This document shows, piece by piece, positions 7,232-14,387 of a DNA stretch of 20,051 nucleotides. The stretch is from RGIG3040 sp964410675 (GTDB taxonomy: Bacteria > Bacillota > Clostridia > Lachnospirales > Lachnospiraceae): assembly GCA_964410675.1 (NCBI GenBank), contig CAYPIB010000051.1, forward strand, positions 1 through 20,051, in the 5' to 3' direction. Positions within the stretch are counted from its first letter, which is position 1. Each line of letters opens with the position of its first letter. A model generated the notes under the pieces. That model saw only the letters and a list, made by a program, of their open reading frames with translations, was not told the DNA's origin and ran no database searches. Made by a program: the position numbers and the translations under genes.

Positions 7232-8521
7232 TTATACAATTTTAGAAGAATGCGGTTTTAGTTCAAACTGGTATGATTTTCCCGCATAATGGAATCCAAC
7301 CTGACTTTTCTCTTCTGAACAATTAAAAACAATCACTTTAACTTCAGAACCGTACTTTCTGGCAAAGGCAAATTGCTCATTGGTAACCATCACCTCATCA
7401 TAGCTGCCATACTGCAAAGCCTTTGATGACTGACGGATTTGTGCAAGCATTTTAATATGCTCTATAAGTTCTTTATCCGCATGCTCCATATCTGACAGTT
7501 GAATTGGTTGTCTAACCGGTAAATCCGCATCCGCTCCACTCGTCTTTTTGCCTGCCATCCCCCATTCACTGCCATAGTAGATGGATGGCACTCCCGGTAT
7601 CGTAAACATCATTGTATACACATTCTTTAAATGCTGTGTATTCTTTAGCAGACTGGCAATCCGGTTCACATCATGATTATCTAAAAAATTATACAGGCAT
7701 AAGTGCTTATAAATTCCGCCCTCTCCAAACTGGCGCTTTAAGGCATACGCAATTTCAAAGTAATTTTTATCATTATGACTTGAATAAATCCCTTTCCAGC
7801 ATTCATAATTGGTGACGGAATCTAACACTTCTTCATTGGCCCATTTCCTGTAATCACCATGAATAATCTCACCCATCAACCAAAAATCGCTTCGTTTCTC
7901 TTTCGTAAACCGGCGCAGCTTTTTAAAAAAATCAATATCTACACAATCAGCCGCATCAAGGCGGAGCCCATCAATACCTAACTCCTCTATCCACATACCG
8001 ACTGCATCAAGCAGATGATTGACAACATCGTCATTCTTTAAATTTAATTTGACTAAATCTGCATTTCCTTCCCACATATCATATGAAAACTTATCTCCTG
8101 CAGGACTATGATAAGAAAAATTCACATTACTAAACCAGTCCTTATACTTTGACTGCCCAAGATTAAGCTGTAAGTCATTAAATGCCCAAAACCCTCTGCC
8201 TGCGTGATTAAATACACCGTCCAATATGACACTAATGTTATTTTCATGGAGCTTTTGAAATAATAACTTAAAATCCTCTTTGGAACCAAGTCTTGAATCG
8301 GTCTCATAATAATTAGATGTATCATACCCGTGTGCAATCGATTGAAAAATCGGTCCGAAATAAATAGCATTAATACCCATGTCCTTTAAATGCGGTATCC
8401 AATCTATAATTTGCAGAATCCTGCTTCCAGCCGTTTTCTCCCCCTCATTATATCTTGGTGCTCCTGTTAATCCCAGTGGGTAGATATGATAAAATATTGA
8501 TTCATTTATTGTTTTTTTCAT
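7232..8521 (-). CDS. Cytosolic GH13 alpha-glucan hydrolase (alpha-amylase / cyclomaltodextrinase type)
   Basis: A 429-residue alpha-amylase-family (GH13) enzyme without signal peptide, so it acts inside the cell on maltodextrins or glycogen branches. The TIM-barrel motifs are all present: region I DGVFNHAG at 101-108, region II GLRLDAAD with the nucleophile Asp189, region III LMGEIIHG with the acid/base Glu218 and region IV FLDNHD with Asp284. A short all-beta C-terminal domain ends the protein. There is no N-terminal starch-binding or cyclodextrinase dimerisation domain, and the length is on the short side for the family. The ATG at 8521 has only a modest Shine-Dalgarno (AAAGG). It follows glgB by 36 bp, so it probably trims or recycles branched glucan made by that enzyme. 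Exact specificity cannot be set from sequence alone. Confidence 0.9.
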   Translation of the reverse strand: MKKTINESIFYHIYPLGLTGAPRYNEGEKTAGSRILQIIDWIPHLKDMGINAIYFGPIFQSIAHGYDTSNYYETDSRLGSKEDFKLLFQKLHENNISVILDGVFNHAGRGFWAFNDLQLNLGQSKYKDWFSNVNFSYHSPAGDKFSYDMWEGNADLVKLNLKNDDVVNHLLDAVGMWIEELGIDGLRLDAADCVDIDFFKKLRRFTKEKRSDFWLMGEIIHGDYRKWANEEVLDSVTNYECWKGIYSSHNDKNYFEIAYALKRQFGEGGIYKHLCLYNFLDNHDVNRIASLLKNTQHLKNVYTMMFTIPGVPSIYYGSEWGMAGKKTSGADADLPVRQPIQLSDMEHADKELIEHIKMLAQIRQSSKALQYGSYDEVMVTNEQFAFARKYGSEVKVIVFNCSEEKSQVGFHYAGKSYQFELKPHSSKIV

Positions 8522-8557
8522 GATCTGTACCTTTACTTATTATTATTTTATTGTATC

Positions 8558-10342
8558 TTATGAAACAACGTAAAACTTTCCTGAATATGGTGCTAAATCA
8601 GTCATTAAAATTCCTTCACCAACTAAAACCTTTTCTTCTTTTTCTGTATTCCCGCCAAACTGCTTCCAGCTGCTATCTAAAATCAAGCTTGCCTTGGTTA
8701 CATTTAGAAGCCTAACCGGAAAATGTTTATGTATTTCATTTGAAAAGTTTAAAACAACTGCAATCTTCTGTTTTTGTGATTTTCTAATAAACGAATACAC
8801 ACATTGATCTGTTAAATTGCAATCGATCCATTTAAAACCATCTTTATCATAATCCTGTTCAAAAAGCGCCGGATTTTTTAAATAAACATGATTCAGCTCT
8901 ATCATAAACTTATGAAAGGCATCATGAATGGGAAACTTTGTAATCTCCCAATCCTGTTCTCTTTTTTCATCCCACTCACGCAGCTGCCCGATTTCATTTC
9001 CCATAAAATTCAGCTTTTTACCAGGATGCGCATACATATACATATAGAGTGCTCTGGCCTGGGCAAACTTCTCTTCGTAGCTTCCGTTCATCTTTTGAAC
9101 AATTGTTTCTTTACCATGAACAACCTCATCGTGTGAAAGTGGCAGCAGGAAGCTTTCATCATAGAAATACATCATAGAAAAAGTAAGTTTATGATAATCT
9201 TTCTTTCTATCACCGGGTGGTTTCTTAAAAAACTCCAGTGTATCGTTCATCCATCCCATATCCCATTTATAATCAAAACCAAGACCGTCTTCTGCGACTT
9301 TTTTAGTAATATTCAAATAAGAGGTAGAATCCTCCGCCAATAAAATAGCCGTCGGATGCCGTTCCTTTATACCCTCGTTCATTACCTTCAAAAATTCTAC
9401 CGCATTTCCATTTACGCCTCTTTTCGGATCTCCCTGCCAATAAAGCATATTGCTGATTGCATCCATCCGAAGTCCGTCAAAATGAAATTCGGTCAGCCAG
9501 TAGTTAGCCGCCGACTGTAAGAAACTCCGCACCTCGCCTCTTGAATGAGCAAAGTTTTTACTTCCCCATTCATTGTCTCCCACATCTCTATGTGGGTATT
9601 CATAAAGCGGAACCCCATCAAAGTTAGCAAGTGCATAGTCATCTACAGCAAAATGTACCGGCACAAAATCCAATATGACACCGATGCCGTTTTGATGGCA
9701 TGCATCAATTAATTTCATTAAAGATTGGGCATCACCATATCGGGATGTCGGACTATAAAATCCTGTTGCTTGGTATCCCCAAGACTCATCTGCCGGATAT
9801 TCACTGATTGGCATCACCTCAATATAGTTATATCCATTTTCCTTGACATAAGGAATCAGCTGCTCGCCGATTTCCTCATACGTATACCATCCGTTCGGAT
9901 GAAAGGAATTTGTTTTCCATGAGCCTAAATGAAGCTCATATATATTCATCGCTTTCTTTTTGTGATCGTTTCTAGACCTCATCCATTTCTGATCCGCAAA
10001 TTCATATCGGTTAAGATTTCTAATAATCGATGCATTGTGAGGCCGCAATTCCATACCATACCCATAGGGATCACAATGGTCAATTATTTTTCCGCCATTT
10101 TCATAAATTCTGTATTTGTATTTCATGCCCTCATACGCATTATCAATGATAGCTTCATAAAAATTGCCGTCATAGTAGCTTTCCATTGGCACTTCCATCC
10201 AGCTGCTAAATTCTCCGATAACACTTACCTTTAAAGCATTAGGGGCAAATACGCGGAATCTTACTCCTTCATTTGTAATATGTGCCCCTAAATATTCATA
10301 AGCATCAAATATTTTGCCGGTATAAAATCCATACATATCCAT
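8558..10342 (-). CDS. glgB: 1,4-alpha-glucan (glycogen) branching enzyme
   Basis: A GH13 branching enzyme that moves alpha-1,4 glucan segments to form alpha-1,6 branches in glycogen. Residues 20-100 form a CBM48-type domain (VRFRVFAPNALKVSVIGEF...). In the barrel: WGYQATGFYSPTSRYG, region I DFVPVHFAVDDYA, region II FDGLRMDAISNM with nucleophile Asp294, region III LLAEDSTSY with Glu337 and region IV PLSHDEVVHGK with Asp405. The DEVVHGK motif is diagnostic of branching enzymes. At 594 residues it lacks the long N-terminal extension of enterobacterial GlgB. The start is the ATG at 10342, 6 bases after GAGGTG; the in-frame GTG at 10351 is inside that ribosome binding site. It heads a two-gene operon. 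GlgA, GlgC and GlgP are not in the window. Confidence 0.95.
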   Translation of the reverse strand: MDMYGFYTGKIFDAYEYLGAHITNEGVRFRVFAPNALKVSVIGEFSSWMEVPMESYYDGNFYEAIIDNAYEGMKYKYRIYENGGKIIDHCDPYGYGMELRPHNASIIRNLNRYEFADQKWMRSRNDHKKKAMNIYELHLGSWKTNSFHPNGWYTYEEIGEQLIPYVKENGYNYIEVMPISEYPADESWGYQATGFYSPTSRYGDAQSLMKLIDACHQNGIGVILDFVPVHFAVDDYALANFDGVPLYEYPHRDVGDNEWGSKNFAHSRGEVRSFLQSAANYWLTEFHFDGLRMDAISNMLYWQGDPKRGVNGNAVEFLKVMNEGIKERHPTAILLAEDSTSYLNITKKVAEDGLGFDYKWDMGWMNDTLEFFKKPPGDRKKDYHKLTFSMMYFYDESFLLPLSHDEVVHGKETIVQKMNGSYEEKFAQARALYMYMYAHPGKKLNFMGNEIGQLREWDEKREQDWEITKFPIHDAFHKFMIELNHVYLKNPALFEQDYDKDGFKWIDCNLTDQCVYSFIRKSQKQKIAVVLNFSNEIHKHFPVRLLNVTKASLILDSSWKQFGGNTEKEEKVLVGEGILMTDLAPYSGKFYVVS

Positions 10343-10392
10343 ATATATCACCTCATTTTAATCAACTGCCGTTGTGTATTTATCTGAATTCA

Positions 10393-10420
10393 ATTATAAT
10401 ATACTTAAGCAAATAAACAA
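10393..10420 (-). promoter_or_regulatory. Sigma-A promoter of glgB and the GH13 gene
   Basis: TTGTTT (10420-10415) and TATAAT (10398-10393) on the minus strand with a 16-bp spacer, about 50 bp before the glgB ATG. It lies only 11 bp from the divergent TetR-gene promoter, so one bound protein could affect both. Confidence 0.6.
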
Positions 10421-10430
10421 TACTCATTTT

Positions 10431-10459
10431 TTGACATTAGTAATATATGCAACAATAGT
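10431..10459 (+). promoter_or_regulatory. Promoter of the TetR-family gene
   Basis: A consensus TTGACA (10431-10436), a 17-bp spacer and AATAGT (10454-10459) precede the ATG at 10491. No convincing palindromic operator is visible between the two divergent promoters. Confidence 0.55.
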
Positions 10460-10490
10460 CGTAAATCGTCAATTTAGTTAGGAGTCTTCT

Positions 10491-11036
10491 ATGGATTTAA
10501 GAGTTTTAAGAACAAGAAATAATATAATGAATGCCTTTATACAGCTTCGCTCCAAAAAGGAATTGGATAAAATAACGGTAAAAGAGTTAGCTGAGGCAGC
10601 AGTCATTAATAAGGCTACCTTTTACCTTCATTACCGGGATATTTATGATTTGTCTGATACACTTGAAGACGAACTAATAAGTAATTGTCTAAAGGGGCTG
10701 CAAAGTCAAAATACTCATTTGATTCAAGATGGTGTTTCGGAATTAATATCTGCTTTTATGTCCCAGGGACAGCTTTTTAATATTATTTTTTCCGGATCAA
10801 GAAAGAATATATTAGTAGAAAAACTAGAATATGAATTAAAAAAAATTATTTTTGAACGCTATCCAAAGTATAAAGATGATTTACAAGTTAATGTTTTTTT
10901 GACTGCACAAATTTACGGAATGTTTCATGCATATTTTAAATATAAAAATGAGCCTGACATTTCAACTATGCTTACTAAGCTATCAGAAATACCAAAATCT
11001 TTTTATGCTTCTATTGCAGATCAAACTATTAGCTAA
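10491..11036 (+). CDS. TetR/AcrR-family transcriptional regulator
   Basis: A 181-residue regulator. The N-terminal helix-turn-helix (residues about 5-52) has the family pattern: RTRNNIMNAFIQL, then KITVKELAEAAVINKATFYLHY, followed by the YDLSD linker helix. The remaining 125 residues are the all-helical ligand and dimer domain, here of the clostridial type that ends shortly after the STMLTKLSEIPKSFY helix. The ATG at 10491 follows AGGAGTCTTCT. It diverges from glgB and converges on the ABC-2 transporter operon. TetR proteins near ABC-2 exporters usually repress them, but this one is not in the same divergon as the transporter, so glgB, itself or the transporter could each be the target. Ligand unknown. 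Confidence 0.85.
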   Translation: MDLRVLRTRNNIMNAFIQLRSKKELDKITVKELAEAAVINKATFYLHYRDIYDLSDTLEDELISNCLKGLQSQNTHLIQDGVSELISAFMSQGQLFNIIFSGSRKNILVEKLEYELKKIIFERYPKYKDDLQVNVFLTAQIYGMFHAYFKYKNEPDISTMLTKLSEIPKSFYASIADQTIS

Positions 11037-11042
11037 AGACGC

Positions 11043-11076
11043 AAAAAGGGCATGGCAGTTAAGCCACACCCTTTTT
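11043..11076. terminator. Bidirectional terminator between the TetR gene and the ABC operon
   Basis: AAAAAGGG and CCCTTTTT pair outside a two-base internal loop, with TGGC/GCCA inside and AGTTAA as the loop. An A tract on the left arm and a T tract on the right arm give U-rich ends in both directions, serving the TetR gene (plus) and the converging permease (minus). Confidence 0.85.
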
Positions 11077-11110
11077 CCAACTAATTCAGTTATGATTTTT
11101 GACATTAACC

Positions 11111-11911
11111 TTACTTTGCTGCTAAATCCTTATGGGCAAATAATTTAAATGTCCCTGCTAACGAAAAAACAATTAGTATCAAGCAAAGAATAACATGAAA
11201 TATACTAATGTGATGTTTTAAAATATCCGAAGCTTGAAAGTATTTAAATGGTGAAAACATTCTAATCAAACTATTATTTTCAAACATATCGGAAATAATA
11301 CCAATAATAAATGCCGCCAAGAATATAAAATTACCATATATGGAACCTTTTTCTGAACTTTTGCTCCAAGCTGCTGCCAATGCTGCCAAACAAAAAAACA
11401 AAATTGATACTAAATAGATTGTAGCACAAAAAAGTCCTACTGTAGTATAAATATTTTCTTTCTCCTTTAAAGATAAAATGGCACCAAAGGAAAACAAAAA
11501 ATTTAATAAATTAAATAGCGTCAAACATAGGAAGCCAGATAAAAGCTTCATTGCTAAAACAAAGCTATGCTTTCGTGGTTTCGTAAAAATAAATTCATAT
11601 GTCCGATCAATTGCTTCACGTGATACCGCATTGATTCCTAGAAATATCGCATAAATACTAGCACAAATAAAGACATAGTAAACTAAAATCCCGTAATATC
11701 CATCGAGTGTCCCCATATCAAGACCTGCTATTCCAAAAACAGCGAGTATAATTTTCGGAAACTGTTCCATAATGACATTTAAATCTATGTCGCCGGCTTC
11801 GCTGATTCCTGTATACTTTGTCATACCAGCAGACAAAAGAAACAACAAGCCGAGTGCCCAAAAGATAAATACCTTAGCATTGCTTTTTAGCTCGCGCTTT
11901 AAAATATTCAT
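11111..11911 (-). CDS. ABC-2 type transporter permease (second of two)
   Basis: A 266-residue membrane protein with about six helices, preceded by an N-terminal ILKRELKSNAKVFIFWALGL segment that matches the start of ABC-2 permeases (cytosolic elbow, then helix one). A large outside loop between helices one and two (residues about 30-70) and the cytosolic TYEFIFTKPRKHSFVLAMKL motif (the family's amphipathic region before the third helix) support the call. The ATG at 11911 follows GGGGGAAATGTA, which begins at the stop of the upstream permease. It pairs with the other permease to form the membrane part of the exporter; the substrate is unknown. Confidence 0.85.
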   Translation of the reverse strand: MNILKRELKSNAKVFIFWALGLLFLLSAGMTKYTGISEAGDIDLNVIMEQFPKIILAVFGIAGLDMGTLDGYYGILVYYVFICASIYAIFLGINAVSREAIDRTYEFIFTKPRKHSFVLAMKLLSGFLCLTLFNLLNFLFSFGAILSLKEKENIYTTVGLFCATIYLVSILFFCLAALAAAWSKSSEKGSIYGNFIFLAAFIIGIISDMFENNSLIRMFSPFKYFQASDILKHHISIFHVILCLILIVFSLAGTFKLFAHKDLAAK

Positions 11912-11923
11912 TACATTTCCCCC

Positions 11924-12712
11924 TTATACAGCATGTGCATCACTCTTAATAAATACAAAAAATGATACTGACATACCAGCTATTATAATAAAAGCTGCCC
12001 ACAAGACTAACTTGCTGTCAAAATCTCCATGTTCAAAAAGACTTCCTGGGCTAAAATATTTGAAAGGAGCTAAAAACTGTATCCATTCTTCATCAATAAT
12101 ATTGGATAATGCCGAACAAATAAATGCACCAAACCCAAATGATGCAGCGGCACCAGAAACAGAACGAATTTTTTTGGTAAACGTCACTGTCAAAATTCCT
12201 AAGCTGACAAAAACAAGCTGAGTCAAAAATAGTGCCAACGAAGCTGCTAAGGCATTCTCCTTTATATTATGCTTGTGAAACAGTATCATTGATATTGACA
12301 CACAAATAATATTAGTAATTACTAAGACTGTCAGCATGGAAAATAGTTTATAAATATATACTTTTTTTCTGTTTAGCGGTTTCGTAAGAAAAAAATCTAC
12401 ACATTTAGACCTTTTCTCTCGTCCAAAGCAGGCAATCGTAATGGCGATTGCCATAATCGCTCCAACCAGTGCTATGTATTCAAAGCAGAACGTATAATAA
12501 CCGGTATAGTTAAAAATATCTACAACATTCATTCCAAATGTATCTGCAAAAGCCGGTGGAAAGCCTTCTAATATTTTCTTCATATCCTCTGCACTATCTT
12601 CAAATACCGGGTAGAAGCCAATCAGAAATATAAAAAAAGTGGTAAGAAGGGAAACAATCCATATGATTGTGGATTTCAACATAGCTTTTATTTCAAATAA
12701 ATAGACATTCAT
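11924..12712 (-). CDS. ABC-2 type transporter permease (first of two)
   Basis: A 262-residue permease with about six membrane segments. The layout matches its downstream neighbour: helix one at about 14-34, outside segment with PPAFADTFGMNVVDIFNYTGYY, then the cytosolic KRSKCVDFFLTKPLNRKKVYIYKL stretch read in two parts, FFLTKPLNRKK being the shared motif (compare FIFTKPRKHSF in the other permease). The two are probably ancient paralogues that form a heterodimer with the ATPase. Its Shine-Dalgarno AGGGGG is fused to the ATPase stop codon, and the next permease starts 12 bp later, so translation is coupled along the operon. Confidence 0.85.
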   Translation of the reverse strand: MNVYLFEIKAMLKSTIIWIVSLLTTFFIFLIGFYPVFEDSAEDMKKILEGFPPAFADTFGMNVVDIFNYTGYYTFCFEYIALVGAIMAIAITIACFGREKRSKCVDFFLTKPLNRKKVYIYKLFSMLTVLVITNIICVSISMILFHKHNIKENALAASLALFLTQLVFVSLGILTVTFTKKIRSVSGAAASFGFGAFICSALSNIIDEEWIQFLAPFKYFSPGSLFEHGDFDSKLVLWAAFIIIAGMSVSFFVFIKSDAHAV

Positions 12713-12724
12713 ATTGTTTTCCCC

Positions 12725-13600
12725 CTAATTGGTATAGTAGTGCATAAATATTTCTTCCAAAGTTGGCTCTGTAATTTCCACATCCACAATAGAATACTTT
12801 CCAATTTCAGCAAGAAGCATATTACAATCTCCTTTAAATACAAAAGTGACGGTTACGTCATTCACATCAATTTTATTTCCACCGGATATATGGAAATGAT
12901 TTAGCTTCTCTTTTGTAGTAAAGGTAACTTTTTTGTAGGTATTGTGAGTTAATTCACTAATCTTTTGGGTCTGTAAAATTCTACCCTCTTTTATAATAGC
13001 AACTCTGTCACAAATTTTTTGTACCTCACTTAAAATATGTGAAGAAAACAGCACGGTTGCTCCCCGCTTATTTTCTTCTTTTATAATTTCAAAGAAGGTT
13101 TTCTGCATCAGCGGATCAAGACCACTTGTTGGCTCATCTAAAATAATCAATTTTGGACTGTGAAGTAAGCCTTGAACAATACCAACCTTCTTTTTGTTTC
13201 CTAAGCTCATATCTTCAATTTTTTTATGTAAGTCAAGCTCTAAAATTTCCGCAAGCTCATTTATTCGTTTGCTGCAGTCCTTTTTATAAAAACTGGCAGA
13301 ATATTTCAGCAGATCAATCGCCTTCATTTTATCATAATAAAAGACTTCACTTGGCAGGTAACCTACATCGGCAAGTATCTTTTGACTTTCTTTTTCACAG
13401 TCCATACCAAAAATTTTAGCTTCACCACTCGTTTTATAAATAAGTCCTAAAAGGGTACGGATGGTTGTAGATTTTCCGGCACCATTTGGCCCGATAAATC
13501 CAAATATCTCCCCCTCATTCACATTTAAATCAACATCAATAATTCCCCGTGCCTTACCATAGCTCTTTGTCAGCATCTTAGTTTCTATAATTGTGTTCAT
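12725..13600 (-). CDS. ABC transporter ATP-binding protein
   Basis: A 291-residue ATPase of the ABC-2 exporter class, powering the two permeases downstream. Walker A is GPNGAGKSTT at 37-46. The signature sequence is the degenerate MSLGNKKKVG at 131-140 rather than LSGGQ, a common variation in this class. Walker B is LIILDEPTSGLD at 151-162 with catalytic Glu156, and the H-loop His188 is in LFSSHIL. Residues 210-291 form the C-terminal domain ending EPTLEEIFMHYY, which is frequent in drug and bacteriocin-type exporters. The ATG at 13600 uses GGGAG overlapping the stop of the upstream HAD gene. The substrate cannot be deduced; bacteriocin or drug export is possible but unproven. Confidence 0.92.
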   Translation of the reverse strand: MNTIIETKMLTKSYGKARGIIDVDLNVNEGEIFGFIGPNGAGKSTTIRTLLGLIYKTSGEAKIFGMDCEKESQKILADVGYLPSEVFYYDKMKAIDLLKYSASFYKKDCSKRINELAEILELDLHKKIEDMSLGNKKKVGIVQGLLHSPKLIILDEPTSGLDPLMQKTFFEIIKEENKRGATVLFSSHILSEVQKICDRVAIIKEGRILQTQKISELTHNTYKKVTFTTKEKLNHFHISGGNKIDVNDVTVTFVFKGDCNMLLAEIGKYSIVDVEITEPTLEEIFMHYYTN

Positions 13601-13613
13601 ATTAACTACTCCC

Positions 13614-14279
13614 TTATTCTCGACACATTGACAGTACTAATTTTTTTAGTTCATCAACATCCTTTACGATATAATCTGCATGAGCCGCCTCTAACTCTTC
13701 CCTGTTTCCATAGCCGAATAAAACACCGATGCAAGGCAAGGCATTTTCCTTCGCGCCAATGACATCGTGCTCTCTATCACCAATCATAATAGCATTTTCT
13801 ATCGGTATATTCGCAGACTTAAGCGCATATTCAATGACCTGCCCCTTTTCACATCTGCTCGTATCCATACTGCTTCCTGCAACAAAGTCAAAATAATGGT
13901 CAATCTTGAAATATTCAAGAATCTGCTTTGCAAAAATCTCCGGCTTGGAAGTTGCCAGCACAAGCTTCCCGCCACGCTCCTTCACGGCCTGTAACAGCTG
14001 TTCCATTCCCTCATATAAATAATTTTCAAATATGCCTCTTGGTCTGTAATACTCTCTATATTTTTCCACTGCCTCCAAGCTCTGCTCCTTTGAAAAACCA
14101 TAAAAACGCTCAAAGGACTGTGCCAGCGGCGGTCCGATAAACTTGCACAGAGAATCCAAATCCTCGGTTTCGATTCCATACTGTTTTAAGGCGTAAGCTA
14201 CCGACTTCGTAATCCCTTCTTTGGGATCTGTTATCGTACCATCCAAATCCATTAAAAAATAGTCGTAATGTACTTTCAT
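13614..14279 (-). CDS. HAD-superfamily phosphatase (phosphoglycolate phosphatase-like)
   Basis: A 221-residue class IA haloacid-dehalogenase hydrolase. Motif I DLDGT has nucleophile Asp11 and acid/base Asp13, motif II is LATSK at 108-112, motif III is Lys145 and motif IV is MIGDREHDVIGAK with Asp168 and Asp172. The helical cap lies at about 18-85. The GDREHDV form and length match the group annotated as phosphoglycolate phosphatase or 5'-nucleotidase; the true substrate is not known. The ATG at 14279 follows AGAGGTATCTAA. It is the first gene of the operon with the ABC exporter, separated by 13 bp. No functional link between the two is obvious, so the joint transcription may be incidental. 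Confidence 0.85.
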   Translation of the reverse strand: MKVHYDYFLMDLDGTITDPKEGITKSVAYALKQYGIETEDLDSLCKFIGPPLAQSFERFYGFSKEQSLEAVEKYREYYRPRGIFENYLYEGMEQLLQAVKERGGKLVLATSKPEIFAKQILEYFKIDHYFDFVAGSSMDTSRCEKGQVIEYALKSANIPIENAIMIGDREHDVIGAKENALPCIGVLFGYGNREELEAAHADYIVKDVDELKKLVLSMCRE

Positions 14280-14307
14280 TTAGATACCTCTCTTTCTCTT
14301 ATTTACC

Positions 14308-14336
14308 ATTATAACCATATTCCAATTATTCTCCAA
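14308..14336 (-). promoter_or_regulatory. Sigma-A promoter of the HAD / ABC operon
   Basis: TTGGAG (14336-14331) and TATAAT (14313-14308) on the minus strand with a 17-bp spacer, about 29 bp before the HAD start codon. No second promoter was seen between the HAD gene and the ABC genes. Confidence 0.6.
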
Positions 14337-14342
14337 TATAAA

Positions 14343-14376
14343 AATTAAAAAATGACAGCCATTTAAGCTGTCATTT
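14343..14376 (-). terminator. Terminator of the beta-eliminating lyase gene
   Basis: AAATGACAGC (14350-14359) and GCTGTCATTT (14367-14376) form a perfect 10-bp stem with a 7-base loop. Read on the minus strand the stem runs into TTTTTTAATTTT, a proper U tract, 12 bases after the lyase stop codon. Confidence 0.9.
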
Positions 14377-14387
14377 CATTCTAATTA

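Noticed and set aside
10427..11107. TTTTTGACATTA present on both sides of the TetR gene, suggesting flanking repeats or operators
   Set aside because: A 12-base AT-rich match is expected by chance in a window of this size. The left copy is simply the -35 region and the right copy lies at a permease 3' end.
11772..12221. Plus-strand open frame of 149 codons over the two permeases
   Set aside because: It spans a junction between two well-supported minus-strand genes and has no protein-like motifs.
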